DNA of 64,000 nt. It comes from Rhodococcus sp. 4CII. Lineage in GTDB: Bacteria > Actinomycetota > Actinomycetes > Mycobacteriales > Mycobacteriaceae. Positions within the stretch are counted from its first letter, which is position 1; each line of letters begins with the position of its first letter. Positions 25,046-34,758 of this stretch are shown in pieces. The stretch covers positions 7,503,501-7,567,500 of the forward strand of contig NZ_JACCFE010000002.1 in the NCBI RefSeq assembly GCF_014256275.1. The letters are read 5' to 3'. The position numbers and the translations under genes are program-made. Under the pieces are notes generated by a model. It saw only the letters and a list, made by a program, of their open reading frames with translations, had not been told where the DNA came from and made no database searches.

Positions 25046-27003
25046 GATCGTGCGGCCCCTGCCGAATGCGCCGTACCCGCTGTCACTGCAGCCGGCGTAT
25101 AGGTGTAATCTTCGGCGTTGAAGTGGTGGGTGACTCGCCAATACTCGATGGTACTGAATGGCCAGTTCTGGGACACGCGGCCCGACGAGCTCTTATACCA
25201 ATTTCGAACGCCTTGTATGCCCCAGGCCATCATTTCGTTACCTTCATCGACACGCCGATTATATGCTTCATAGGGCTCGACGGCGCATTCCAAGCTTCCA
25301 GGTCCTTGACTGGCCAGCGTGTTTATGCAGTCCATGATGTGTTTCATCCCCAACTCGGAAAACATGATGATACTGCCGTTCAGGACCAGGTTGGTATTGG
25401 GCCCATACAAGCAGAAAAGGTTGGGAAAGTTCGGGACGGTGATCCCGAGGTACGCGCGGGGATCCGCGCCCCACTGTTCATGAAGTTCTTTTCCGTCGCG
25501 CCCGATGATCTGCATCGGTGCGAGGAAGTCGGAGGCCTTGAAACCAGTGCCGTAGATGATCACGTCGACCTTGTATTCTTCGCCGGACTCCATCAGGATC
25601 CCGTCCTCGGTGAGACGCTCGATCTTGTCGGTCACAAGAGAAACATGGTCCTGGTGCAGGGTCCGCGCCCAGACGCCATTGTCCCGCAGCATTCGCTTGG
25701 AGTATGGAGGGTAGTCCGGGATGACCTTGTCGATCAGATCGGGGCGGTCCGTGTACTGAGCTCGGATGTGGCTCTCCAGAGCGAGTTTGAGCTGGTAATT
25801 CGCCTCCGAGACCGAGTCCGATCGCTGCCAGTCGCTATCGACGACGGCGAATCGACGCATTCCGTCGACGGCGATCCAGAATTGATAGAAGCGAAACCAG
25901 CTGTGGTAGTGGGGCAGGTTCTGGAACAACCATTTGAGTCCTGGCGCGATCTCGTCGTGATACGCAGGTGCCGGCAGCGCCCAGGGTGCGCTGCGCTGCA
26001 TGATGAACAACTCACCGACCTCGTCTGCGATCGATGGAATGGACTGGTAAGCGCTGGCTCCGGTCCCGATGACCGCTACGCTCTTACCGGCGAGGTCTAC
26101 GCTGTGGTCCCATCGCGCTGTGTGGAAGGCCGTGCCCTTGAAACTGGCGGTACCCGGAAAGTCCGGGATGGACGGCTGATTCAGCTGGCCCACGGCGCTG
26201 ATGAGGATATTGACGCGTTGGGTGGCGACGCCTTCTGACGACCGCATCGTGACTGTCCAGACGCAATCGTCCTCGTCGTACACTGCCGATATGACTTCGG
26301 TGCCGAAGACAATCTTGTCACGTAGTGACAGGCGATCGGCAACGTCGCGGAAATACTCGTGGATTGATCTCTGCGTAGAGTACTGATGATTCCAGTCACT
26401 CTTCTGAGCATATGAATAACTGTAAGCAAAATTGTTCGTGTCGAGCCGGCATCCCGGGTAGCTGTTCTCGAGCCAGACACCACCTACGTCTGCGTTGCGT
26501 TCGACAACCGTGAAATCAACGCCGGCCTGGTCCAAGCGGTGGGCAGCGATGAGCCCGGACATGCCGGCGCCGATGACCAGTGCAGAGAGGCCGCTCGCGT
26601 TGTCTAGGTCATCAGAACGTTCGAGTTCGGCAAGGCCAAGTTCCTTCAACAGCAACGGCTCGTAGTCGCTCTTGGTGTCGCCGGTGATGAATCGCATCAA
26701 CCGACGGAGAGCGGCGTCGTCAATGCGATCCGCCGGAGCGCCGGCCCCTCGAAACTTCCGAACACAGTCGAGAGCGAGGCTTCGTGCACTCTCTTGCTGT
26801 TCGGGGGCCAGTCCGCCTTGTGGCGCCATCGCGGCACCGGATATCCGTACCTGTGGACGCAACTCATCTGGTACCAGACTCATGTCACCGGTGACGAAAG
26901 CAAGCGCAGGTAGCAGAGAGGGCAGGTCAGCGTCTCTGAACGCCTGTATCAATGTGTCGTCGTCCGCGGTGAAAATTCCGGGCACAACGTGGGGGGCAAC
27001 CAT
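25042..27003 (-). CDS. Baeyer-Villiger monooxygenase with long N-terminal extension (HAPMO-type size)
   Basis: A 653-residue flavoprotein. After an extension of about 140 residues come the FAD motif GAGMSG (145-150), the Baeyer-Villiger fingerprint FKGTAFHTARW (288-298, FxGxxxHxxxW) and a second Rossmann motif IGTGASA. Length and extension resemble 4-hydroxyacetophenone monooxygenase rather than the 540-residue cyclohexanone type. It converts a ketone to an ester or lactone with NADPH and O2. ATG at 27003 after GAGGAG. Operon with the hydrolase downstream; divergent from a LysR regulator. Confidence 0.9.
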   Translation of the reverse strand: MVAPHVVPGIFTADDDTLIQAFRDADLPSLLPALAFVTGDMSLVPDELRPQVRISGAAMAPQGGLAPEQQESARSLALDCVRKFRGAGAPADRIDDAALRRLMRFITGDTKSDYEPLLLKELGLAELERSDDLDNASGLSALVIGAGMSGLIAAHRLDQAGVDFTVVERNADVGGVWLENSYPGCRLDTNNFAYSYSYAQKSDWNHQYSTQRSIHEYFRDVADRLSLRDKIVFGTEVISAVYDEDDCVWTVTMRSSEGVATQRVNILISAVGQLNQPSIPDFPGTASFKGTAFHTARWDHSVDLAGKSVAVIGTGASAYQSIPSIADEVGELFIMQRSAPWALPAPAYHDEIAPGLKWLFQNLPHYHSWFRFYQFWIAVDGMRRFAVVDSDWQRSDSVSEANYQLKLALESHIRAQYTDRPDLIDKVIPDYPPYSKRMLRDNGVWARTLHQDHVSLVTDKIERLTEDGILMESGEEYKVDVIIYGTGFKASDFLAPMQIIGRDGKELHEQWGADPRAYLGITVPNFPNLFCLYGPNTNLVLNGSIIMFSELGMKHIMDCINTLASQGPGSLECAVEPYEAYNRRVDEGNEMMAWGIQGVRNWYKSSSGRVSQNWPFSTIEYWRVTHHFNAEDYTYTPAAVTAGTAHSAGAARS

Positions 27004-27442
27004 TGAGGACTCCTCGATGAATATCTGTTTGGGGGAGTGCGGAGAATGTCTGGACGCGAGTGACAAATGCGGACTCACGGTCACGACCGACCCTCGTGAA
27101 CTTCAAGTTCATTCCGTTGAGATCGTGGATGCGACTCGGCTGGTGCGCTTGTACCGATATGCCGACCCCCGTTGAGATCTCCACCAGGCAGCCGGTGGGT
27201 CGCAACCGGTGCGTTACCGAACTCATCCCGTGATTTCGATACTGCTCCATTAGACTGCGTCCGCTGTACTCCGACAACCCATTCGAGAGCGACGATCGGT
27301 GATGGCTGGCATCATTGTCGTGGATGAAGCGGGGGTCGACCCGTAACCCCATGGGCCGTCGGCGCGCTCGGTCTGCTGAAACGCAGTGGGCGTACGAGGT
27401 GGTAGATTGGGCTGGTTGCGGATGTCGCGGGGAGGGAGAACG
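27004..27442. promoter_or_regulatory. Divergent control region of monooxygenase and LysR genes
   Basis: A 440-base intergenic region between the monooxygenase operon and the LysR gene. It should hold both promoters and the LysR binding site; I could not pick out a T-N11-A box with confidence. Confidence 0.4.
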
Positions 27443-28348
27443 TTGCCCAGGAATCTGTACGGGGTGGATCTCAACCTCCTGGTGGCGCTCGAAGCGTTGC
27501 TTGTCGAACGCCACGTCGGGCGTGCGGGCGACGCCCTCGGAATCACCCAGTCTGCGATGAGCAATACTCTGGCCCGGTTGCGCAAGACCCTCGACGACGA
27601 AATCCTGATCAGGACCGGTCGGGAGTGGCAGCTGACGACGCGCGCGGTCGCTTTGCAAGAGCCGCTGACTCGGCTCTTGGCCATCGTGCGGGAAGAGGTT
27701 CTCAGTCCTCTCCCATTCATCCCAGCGTCGTCCGAACGGTGCTTCCACATCGCCACGGCCAATGCCGCCGCGGTGATGCTGGTCGCCCCCCTCGTGAAGG
27801 TCCTGGAGCGCGAAGCCCCCAACATTCGGATACAGGTCGTTCCCATCGGGGAACCGAGCAACACTTTGCTGACCCAAGCAAACATCGACTTGGTTCTACT
27901 GCCGGAGCACTACGGAATCGCACATTCTAATCAGCGCCTGCTGTCCTTGGAATGGGTATGTCTGGTGGATCGCGATCATCCTTTTGAAGGGGAGCGATTC
28001 GACCCGGTGTCGTTCAGGCAGTACCCCCACGTGGTGTACGAGCATCGAGGCGTCCCGGTGAATGCGCAGTCTGCGCTGGTCGCCGCCGGTCTTGGTAACG
28101 ACCGCATCATTGTCGATGACTTCATGGTCATCCCGTTCCTGGTGTCCGGCAATCATCACATCGGTGTCATTCAGGACAAACTGGCGGAAAGAGTAAATGC
28201 CGGTGGTCAATTTCGAACCATAGCGCCGCCGATAGAGTTGCCGCGTGTGAACATAAGTATGTATTGGCACTCGCAGAATGACAGAGACCCGGGAAACCTC
28301 TGGGTCAGAGAGCGGCTGGCCGAAATCGGCCAACAGCTCAACTCTTAG
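27443..28348 (+). CDS. LysR-family regulator
   Basis: A 301-residue LysR-type regulator: N-terminal helix-turn-helix (LNLLVALEALLVERHVGRA, ITQSAMSNTLARLRK) and a periplasmic-binding-like effector domain. I chose the TTG at 27443 because GGGAGGGAG precedes it at the right distance and the protein then begins just before the conserved DLNLL; an ATG at 27422 is an alternative. Divergent from the Baeyer-Villiger operon, it is its likely activator. Confidence 0.85.
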   Translation: MPRNLYGVDLNLLVALEALLVERHVGRAGDALGITQSAMSNTLARLRKTLDDEILIRTGREWQLTTRAVALQEPLTRLLAIVREEVLSPLPFIPASSERCFHIATANAAAVMLVAPLVKVLEREAPNIRIQVVPIGEPSNTLLTQANIDLVLLPEHYGIAHSNQRLLSLEWVCLVDRDHPFEGERFDPVSFRQYPHVVYEHRGVPVNAQSALVAAGLGNDRIIVDDFMVIPFLVSGNHHIGVIQDKLAERVNAGGQFRTIAPPIELPRVNISMYWHSQNDRDPGNLWVRERLAEIGQQLNS

Positions 28349-28679
28349 CCGGAGCGCGTTGCGCAGAACCAGTGGATGCCTTTCAGCGCAGGGTATTCGC
28401 GCTGTGAATGTCTAGTATTGATGATCGAGGTTTGCGCACATCGCCGCTCGGATCTACGGTGAGAGATGTGTGCAACTCGCGATGAGGTACTCATCCAGGG
28501 GCGTACTTGTCTTCCGATGTGCAGCACGGGTTTTGGGTAAGCCCAGGACCACTAGTGCGGCGTGAGGTAAGTACCTTGACAGTCGGTGCGAGGACGACTG
28601 GCGTTCCCCGCATATCCCTCGCCGGCGAGGAACCCGCAGTTCCGAGGGCCTCCTAAATACGATTAGAGGTGAATATCCC
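28349..28679. other. Intergenic region before two small genes
   Basis: No gene seen. A TTGACA at about 28577 could be part of a promoter for the small genes that follow. Confidence 0.4.
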
Positions 28680-28976
28680 GTGAACGCTCGTGAATGTCGC
28701 CAATGGCGCCAGAGGCGCCGCGCCGGTTGGGTGGAAGCCAACCGCACCCGGACCCATCCTGACAGCGAGGCGGAGCGCCTCATAGGGTTCGCCAGGATGT
28801 GGGTGCCGTACGGGGGTGCTTCCGAGGAGGAAATCCTTCTGCAGTTCGGGATGACGCGGCGCCGGTTCCTCGAGCGATTGTGGCAGGTCATCCCGGAGTC
28901 GACCTGCTCCGAAGCCGAGATACACAGTTTGGTGGACGCATACCCGCGCCCGGCGCGGTTCTCATCTCTCCCGTAA
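28680..28976 (+). CDS. Small protein, DUF3263-like
   Basis: A 98-residue basic, helical protein with IGFARMWVPYGGASEEEILLQFGMT, which recalls the small actinobacterial DUF3263 family (helix, W, aromatic, GG/A, then an FG.S/T helix). The GTG start has AGAGG upstream. The following gene has a similar core, so they may be diverged duplicates. Possibly DNA-binding. Function unknown. Confidence 0.5.
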   Translation: MNARECRQWRQRRRAGWVEANRTRTHPDSEAERLIGFARMWVPYGGASEEEILLQFGMTRRRFLERLWQVIPESTCSEAEIHSLVDAYPRPARFSSLP

Positions 28977-29006
28977 ACCCGCGGCGATCTGAAACGTCGA
29001 CTTCGC

Positions 29007-29360
29007 ATGTCAGCTGACGACCTGACGGTCTCGGAGAACTTGCGAGAAATCAGTGTATGTACCCCCAAGCAGGACAAAATGTGGAACAGCCTTAACGACA
29101 ATGACATCCTCGATTTTGCGTTGCTCTGGGATCCGCTTGGAGGGCCCTCTCCGGAAAACGTTGCGAACGCCTTCTCAATCGATATGAGCGAGTACAACTA
29201 CAGGCTCCGAGGCGCCGCGAGGTTTCAGTTGGCCCGACTCGAGCAAGGCACCACCTCTCCCGGGCGCATTTATGGGCTGTCGGCACTTGCAGCGCTCGCA
29301 CGTGATCTCAGCAATGCGCGGCGTCGGACATCACCCGGTCTTGATCTGGGTGACCGGTGA
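29007..29360 (+). CDS. Small protein related to the preceding gene
   Basis: A 117-residue protein whose centre, DILDFALLWDPLGG followed by a helical segment ending SEYNYRL, parallels the preceding protein. It has no signal or membrane segment. Start at the ATG at 29007 without a strong ribosome site. Function unknown. Confidence 0.5.
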   Translation: MSADDLTVSENLREISVCTPKQDKMWNSLNDNDILDFALLWDPLGGPSPENVANAFSIDMSEYNYRLRGAARFQLARLEQGTTSPGRIYGLSALAALARDLSNARRRTSPGLDLGDR

Positions 29361-29502
29361 CAACTCGACCGTCAAACTACTTACCCCACGCTGCACTAGC
29401 TGGATCCTCGAACGACCGATTGTTCTGATTCCCTTTGTTGTTAATAGCTTCACAGCGTGTACTTTGCGTAGACCTGACGGTCGATCGCCCTAAGGAGCCG
29501 AC

Positions 29503-29820
29503 ATGACCACCACCGATGCCGGGCAGAGTCCCGGTAGCGGGTCCCGTTCCGGGCTGGAGACAACACCAGTGGGCCAGAGGCGATACGCCGGTGTCAAAGC
29601 GAATCGCATCAGTACATTGAGGGCGCACACGTCTGGGGTGATGACCATCCAACCGCAGTCGCGCGCGGTTCCCGGGAGTCGAGATGGCAAGGCATCCTTC
29701 CTCCGGCCGAGAAGGCCTCGCTTCCTTCCGGTCTTCCCATGGTCCGATCGTCGAACGACTGCACTTCAACCGAACGCTGACCGAGGGTTCAGCACAGTGT
29801 CTGTAGGAGACAAATCATGA
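29503..29820 (+). CDS. Uncertain ORF coupled to the FAH gene
   Basis: The ATG at 29503 follows a very good AAGGAG site, and the frame ends in an ATGA overlap with the FAH gene start. The first 30 residues resemble a cytoplasmic N-terminal tail; the rest is basic and unlike a folded protein. It may be the decayed start of a transporter or other gene that formerly preceded the FAH gene. Confidence 0.35.
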   Translation: MTTTDAGQSPGSGSRSGLETTPVGQRRYAGVKANRISTLRAHTSGVMTIQPQSRAVPGSRDGKASFLRPRRPRFLPVFPWSDRRTTALQPNADRGFSTVSVGDKS

Positions 29821-30728
29821 AACTCCTGAGCTTTACCACACTCGATGGGCGCCGCGGCGTCGGCGTGCTCACCGAGGAAGGAGTCCGCGTTGTGGGTTCC
29901 GATCAAGATCGCGACGCGGCGGCGAACGTCAGCCCGATGCGGGCGTTGCTCGAGCGGACAGCCGGTGATGTGCAGGCAGTGGCGGACGAACTGCCGTCCG
30001 CAGAGCTGATTTCCCTCGAGGACCTGACGGTAGACGTGCCTGTCCCGGATCCCAGCAAGATCATTGCCGCTCCGGTCAATTACGAGAACCACAAAGTCGA
30101 GATGAACCAGAGTGTGCACATTTCGGCGCTCGGATTGTTTCTGAAGTCTCCGCAATCACTCCTCGCACACGAATCGACAGTCAGGTTGCCGTACACCGAC
30201 AGGCGATTCGACCAGGAAGGCGAACTCGCGGTCGTCATCGGTAAGAAGTCGAGGGGGGTCGCGGTCGACGGTGCGCTCGATGTGGTGGCCGGGTATTCCC
30301 TGCTGTTGGACATCACCATGCGTGGTGGCGAGGACCGTTCGACACGTAAGTCCTTTGACACCTTCACCCCCATGGGTCCGTGCTTGGTCACGCCGGATGA
30401 GGTTGGCTCCCTTTCCGACCTGCAGCTCACGTGTGCGGTGGATGGCCAGTTGCGGCAGTCTGCGCCGATCGCCGACCTGATTTGGGGAGTGCCGCAGCTG
30501 ATCGCGTATGCCTCCTCCGTGATGACTCTGCTTCCCGGCGATGTCATCGCAACAGGGACGCCGGCCGGTGTGGGTCAGGTCCGCGACGGCCAGGACATCG
30601 CTGTTGACATGCAGGGCTTCGATACTCTCCGTGTCAAGGTCAGTGACCTGGGCGCTGTCCCTTGCCCGACCCGAGGTGCTAGGCAGGGTCCGGTCGCTCC
30701 CAGCTTCTCGACACCGGTCTCGAAATAG
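29817..30728 (+). CDS. Fumarylacetoacetate hydrolase family protein
   Basis: A 303-residue FAH-family enzyme. Metal and catalytic motifs are complete: FLKSP, DQEGELAVVIGK (E-x-E ligands), GYSLLLDIT (Asp region), KSFDTFTPMGPCLVTPDEV and GDVIATGTPAGVG. FAH enzymes cleave C-C bonds in acylpyruvates or hydrate/decarboxylate 2-oxo acids at the end of aromatic pathways. The ribosome site is TAGGAGA. A degraded homologue lies in the gentisate operon at 32760, so this intact copy could substitute for it. Followed by an alpha/beta hydrolase gene. Confidence 0.87.
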   Translation: MKLLSFTTLDGRRGVGVLTEEGVRVVGSDQDRDAAANVSPMRALLERTAGDVQAVADELPSAELISLEDLTVDVPVPDPSKIIAAPVNYENHKVEMNQSVHISALGLFLKSPQSLLAHESTVRLPYTDRRFDQEGELAVVIGKKSRGVAVDGALDVVAGYSLLLDITMRGGEDRSTRKSFDTFTPMGPCLVTPDEVGSLSDLQLTCAVDGQLRQSAPIADLIWGVPQLIAYASSVMTLLPGDVIATGTPAGVGQVRDGQDIAVDMQGFDTLRVKVSDLGAVPCPTRGARQGPVAPSFSTPVSK

Positions 30729-30929
30729 CGAGGGCGGTCGGCAAACTCGCCGGGGACGTCGCGGGTCCGTCAGCTGCGGGGGCGCGCGACGGCACGACCA
30801 TGTCACCTGGCCGCTCGATGTGGTGTCCATGTCACGTGACGAATCAATGCACAAATGCGGGGGGCGTACCAAACAAGTGGAGCGCGCACTACCGTCGTAA
30901 CTATCACGCTCTTCATAGATCGGTGGACC

Positions 30930-31769
30930 ATGTCAAAGTTTGTTCCAGTAGCATCCAGCCGTACGATCCTCATCGACGGGATCAGAACCCACTACCTGGA
31001 GTTCGGTGACGGGCCTCCGCTGGTCTTGCTGCACGACGGCAGCTATGGTTCGTCGGCCGAACTGTCCTGGTATCCGAACGTCGAGGCTCTTGGGCAGTCC
31101 CACCGTGTGATCGCGCCGGATTGGTTGGGTTTCGGCGGTACCGACAAAGTGCACGACTTCGGGGGTGGTCGCGCTAGGCGTCTCTGGCACATGTCGCGTT
31201 TTCTCGAGGTGATGGATCTCGGTCCCGCAGTTTTCTGTGGTGTCTCGATGGGTGCGACGCTCTTGCTGTCTGTTGCGGCCGGCAGCGAATACGCATGGCC
31301 GATCAAGGCAATCGTTTCGGTGTCCGGAGGCGGGTTCATACCTTTGAACTCTGCACGGGCCGCGACCCTTGACTACGACTGTACCTATGAGGGAATGCGC
31401 AAGATCGTATCGCATTTCGTGTTCAATCAAGATCTGCTCGACGATGAAAGATTGGTCAAAGCCCGCTACGAAGCTGCAATCGAGCCCGGCGCGTGGGAAG
31501 CTGTCGCGGCTGCCCGATTCAAGGCGCCAACTGTGAGCGAACGTGCGGATTTCGGGCAGCAAGACACGATCCCTTATGAACGCATCGACGTACCTACCTT
31601 GCTGGTCGCCGGCGCAAACGACGAATTGCGCGAGCCCGGTTATGCCGATGAACTCCGTGAACGCATTCCCGATTGCGCATTGCTGACGCTCGACAACTGC
31701 GGACACCTACCTCAGATCGAGTACCCCGATCGTTTCAACGACACGGTTGCCGCATTCTGCGCACGGTAA
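30930..31769 (+). CDS. Alpha/beta hydrolase (meta-cleavage-hydrolase-like)
   Basis: A 279-residue alpha/beta hydrolase with LLHDGSYGSS (oxyanion), nucleophile Ser106 in GVSMGA, Asp in AGANDEL and His in NCGHLPQIEYP. Overall layout and the DG after the first strand match the hydrolase at 24170 and C-C bond hydrolases such as MhpC/BphD. It lies 200 bases after the FAH gene on the same strand, so both may belong to one lower pathway. Confidence 0.82.
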   Translation: MSKFVPVASSRTILIDGIRTHYLEFGDGPPLVLLHDGSYGSSAELSWYPNVEALGQSHRVIAPDWLGFGGTDKVHDFGGGRARRLWHMSRFLEVMDLGPAVFCGVSMGATLLLSVAAGSEYAWPIKAIVSVSGGGFIPLNSARAATLDYDCTYEGMRKIVSHFVFNQDLLDDERLVKARYEAAIEPGAWEAVAAARFKAPTVSERADFGQQDTIPYERIDVPTLLVAGANDELREPGYADELRERIPDCALLTLDNCGHLPQIEYPDRFNDTVAAFCAR

Positions 31770-32047
31770 GGTGGCGCATCCACAGGACCACACGCGCGAC
31801 AGCACGTCCCGCCGGCACTCGGATTCAGATCCGCTACGAAGCCGCACGAGCACAGGCGGCGTTCGTGGCGGTCATGGGGGCGGGTCGGGTGTACCTGCTG
31901 ACCATCTGACCTGACCGCAACGAGCTTCAGTGTTCGCCTCCGCAGACAGCCAGACGGCCGATCCCTCCACGGGGTGGCGCGGAAGCCGTTTTGAGACCGG
32001 CGATTCCGCCCGCCCCACATCCGTCAGCCAGCAACTGTGCCGCTGTG

Positions 32048-32763
32048 TCAGAGCCAGGTCGGCAGAACCGGGACCCTGGGATTCGCCGCGCCGGCCGGTC
32101 GCTGACGCAACAGGCGTCCACTGAGGTAAGCGACCGTATCGGCGAGGGATTGGGTGACGGTCTGCGCCTCGCCCGGACCGTCGAGTTCCCAGCGGGACGA
32201 GTCATCGTCGACCTCGAGTGCGAGCGCCACGGCGGGCGACGTGTGGCGCTTGGCCACGATGTCATCGCCCAGGGCCCGAAGGAAGTCGACGCCTAGTTCG
32301 TCGAAACCGATCCCGACGGCGAGGTCGACTGCGTGCACGCAAACCTCGCGTGAGCGCATCCAAGGGACCTCCGTTGCCGGGACCACTCGACCCTGCGCGG
32401 TGCACACCGACTTGTCCCACTGGGAGTCGGACAGCTCCTCCATCGCATGGGCGAGTGTCGTCGCCGACGCGCAAATCCACGAGACCAGTTCTGGGGTAGT
32501 CAGCGTCGCGCCTTCCTCGATGCCGCGCGAACGATCGTCGGGCGAGGCGTACATCGGGCTCTCTACTCCCGTCCGGGCCCACTGCACCAGATTGCCGAGG
32601 GCGTCCGCATTGGCTGCGACATGCGCCACGACGTGCCGCCTGCTCCAGCCCGGTAGAATCGACGGCATCCAGACCTTCCTCGTCGAGACGGTCGACGCCG
32701 GACAGGAACAGCGTGGTGCCTTCCGGCATCCACCGGGCGCGCATCGGAGAACGATCGGGTCAC
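32048..32763 (-). pseudogene. Mycothiol-dependent maleylpyruvate isomerase, frameshifted
   Basis: The DinB-like mycothiol-dependent isomerase is split among frames. The start (GTG at 32763, overlapping the FAH pseudogene stop) gives VTRSFSDA; a second frame gives RWMPEGTTLFLSGVDRL; the third, from about 32668, gives ILPGWSRRHVVAHVAANADALG to the end. At least two frameshifts are needed. In intact actinobacterial gentisate operons this enzyme isomerises maleylpyruvate to fumarylpyruvate. Confidence 0.8.
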
Positions 32764-33585
32764 TGCGTCACGGCCCGATTGGTGCACGCGCCGAGACCTT
32801 CGACTGCCGTAACCACGGTTTCGCCACCGACGAGGTACACCTTCGGATCGCGTGCGTGACCGACGCCTACCGGTGTGCCGGTGGCGATCATGTCGCCCGG
32901 ATTGAGCCGGATGACGGTGGACACATACGTCACGAGATGGACCGGATCGAACAACAGTGTGCCGGTGTTGGCGCGCTGCATCACCGTCCCGTCCACGGTC
33001 GTGGTGACTTCGAGTGCGGGACGCACGCCCCCGACCTCGTCCGGCGTCACGAGGCACGGTCCGACCGGGGTGGACGAATCCCTGATCTTACCTTGTGTCA
33101 ATTCGATGGTGCGGAACTGCCAGTCGCGCACCGACACGTCGTTCATGACTGTGAACCCGGCGATCGCGGCTCACGTCGCGGCGTCGTCAGCCCGACGCAC
33201 CTGCTGTCCGATGACGAGTTCGACTTCCCAGTCGAGCGCGTCGGTTTCCGCCGGTTTCACGATGTCGTCACCAGCACCGATCAGCGAGTCGGCAAGCGTC
33301 GGGAAAAGAGTTGGGTGACTGCGGAGTTCGGATCCATCTCCTTGATGTGGTTGGTGTAGTTGCGCCCGACGCACACGACCTTCGACGGGTTCGGCACCAC
33401 GGGCGCAAGGTCCGCTGCCTCCAGCGGATAGGTGGTGGCCCCCCGGCGTCGACAGCCGCGATGTTGCGCCAATCTGGTTGTGTTAGTGGTTCACCCAGGT
33501 CTTCGACGCCAAGGTCGAAGAGCCGATCCCCCTCGAGTCGAACGGCACGCGTCTGGCCCTCGGTGCGGATGGTCACGAGCTTCAT
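32760..33585 (-). pseudogene. Fumarylpyruvate hydrolase (FAH family), broken
   Basis: The protein starts correctly at ATG 33585 (MKLVTIRTEG, overlapping the dioxygenase stop as ATGA), shifts frame near 33445 in a run of six C, continues with VVCVGRNYTNHIKEMD, shifts again near 33310, gives DALDWEVELVIG, meets an in-frame TGA at 33171-33173 and continues with VMNDVSVRDWQ to 32760. Two frameshifts plus a stop indicate real decay. It would have split fumarylpyruvate to fumarate and pyruvate. Confidence 0.85.
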
Positions 33586-34718
33586 CGGGTGATGTTCTTC
33601 CGGTTGAGCTGGAGTGCCTCGAAGATCGGTGCGTCGGAGAATCGGAACAAGTCGAGCGCTCCGGAATCCGAATCGGAGTGACCCGCCTCGGATTTCGCCG
33701 AGAACGGGGACCAGGATGGCACGACGAACAGGTCGCCACGGGTCACCGACCAACTGCGGTCTCCGACCGTGACGACCCCGGCTCCGTCGAACACCTGGTA
33801 GACGCTCGAACCGGTCTCGGACACGGGTGCGGTTTCGCTTCCGCGAGCGATCCGGTGGAACTCGGTGCGCAGTGTGGGCAGCACGTCCCCGCCGGTATGG
33901 GGGTTTGTGTATCGCACCGCGGCGTGGCCGGGCTCGACTGTTCCACCGAATCCTTCCGCTGCGACGGCTAGTTGGTCGTCGAGCGCGCGGTCCGTGTACT
34001 CCCACTTGTACGACAACAGGGGAGTGCCCGGCGCGACCGGCGTCGCTGCGATCGGACGCAGGCCCGGGTGACCCCACAGGCGTTCGGAGCGCGAACGTTC
34101 GGGCGTGATGCGTTCGTCGTCGTCGAGCTGATCGCGTCCGTACTCGAAGAACTGGGTCTCGTTGGTGTACTGGAACGGGACGTCGAGGCCGTCGATCCAC
34201 GCCATCGGCCGGTCCGTGGCGTTGTGGTGGGCATGCCAGTTCCAGCCGGCCTGGGGCAGGAAGTCACCTCGATTCATCGGTACCGCGTCGCCCCCGACGA
34301 CAGTCCAGACTCCCGACCCCTCAACGACGAAGCGGAACGCGTGCTGGCTGTGACGGTGCTCGGGCGCATCTTCACCGGGCATCAGGTACTGGATGGCTGC
34401 CCACAGGGTGGGTGTGGCGAACGGGATTCCGTCGAGCCCTGGATTGGCCAGTGCAATCGCGCGTCGTTCACCTCCGCGGCCGACGGGCACGATCTGCCCG
34501 GCCTGTTCCGCGAGGCGGACAAGATTCTCCCACCGCCACAGGTGGGGGACCGCACGTGACCGCGGATGCGGTGGCATGAGATCGCCGATCGCGGTCCATA
34601 GCGGGATGAGCAACTCCGACTCGAAGCCGCGATAGAGCTCTTCGAGTGCGGGGGTGACATTAGGCTGGCCTTGGGCGTTGACTGCTTGTAGCCGGACGGG
34701 GTTGTCGAGTGTGCTCAT
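33582..34718 (-). CDS. Gentisate 1,2-dioxygenase
   Basis: A 378-residue bicupin dioxygenase with the gentisate-enzyme motif PEHRHSQHAFRF in the first cupin (two His of the Fe site), W/H-rich WNWHAHHNATD and DGLDVPFQ, and the second cupin from about residue 270. Length and sequence order match bacterial gentisate dioxygenases. ATG at 34718. It opens gentisate to maleylpyruvate. It is the only intact enzyme gene of its operon; the two next steps are encoded by pseudogenes, and the divergent IclR gene is broken too. Confidence 0.9.
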   Translation of the reverse strand: MSTLDNPVRLQAVNAQGQPNVTPALEELYRGFESELLIPLWTAIGDLMPPHPRSRAVPHLWRWENLVRLAEQAGQIVPVGRGGERRAIALANPGLDGIPFATPTLWAAIQYLMPGEDAPEHRHSQHAFRFVVEGSGVWTVVGGDAVPMNRGDFLPQAGWNWHAHHNATDRPMAWIDGLDVPFQYTNETQFFEYGRDQLDDDERITPERSRSERLWGHPGLRPIAATPVAPGTPLLSYKWEYTDRALDDQLAVAAEGFGGTVEPGHAAVRYTNPHTGGDVLPTLRTEFHRIARGSETAPVSETGSSVYQVFDGAGVVTVGDRSWSVTRGDLFVVPSWSPFSAKSEAGHSDSDSGALDLFRFSDAPIFEALQLNRKNITR

Positions 34719-34758
34719 GGTGAAACCATGACGCAAGAAGCACCAAGCAGAACACAAT

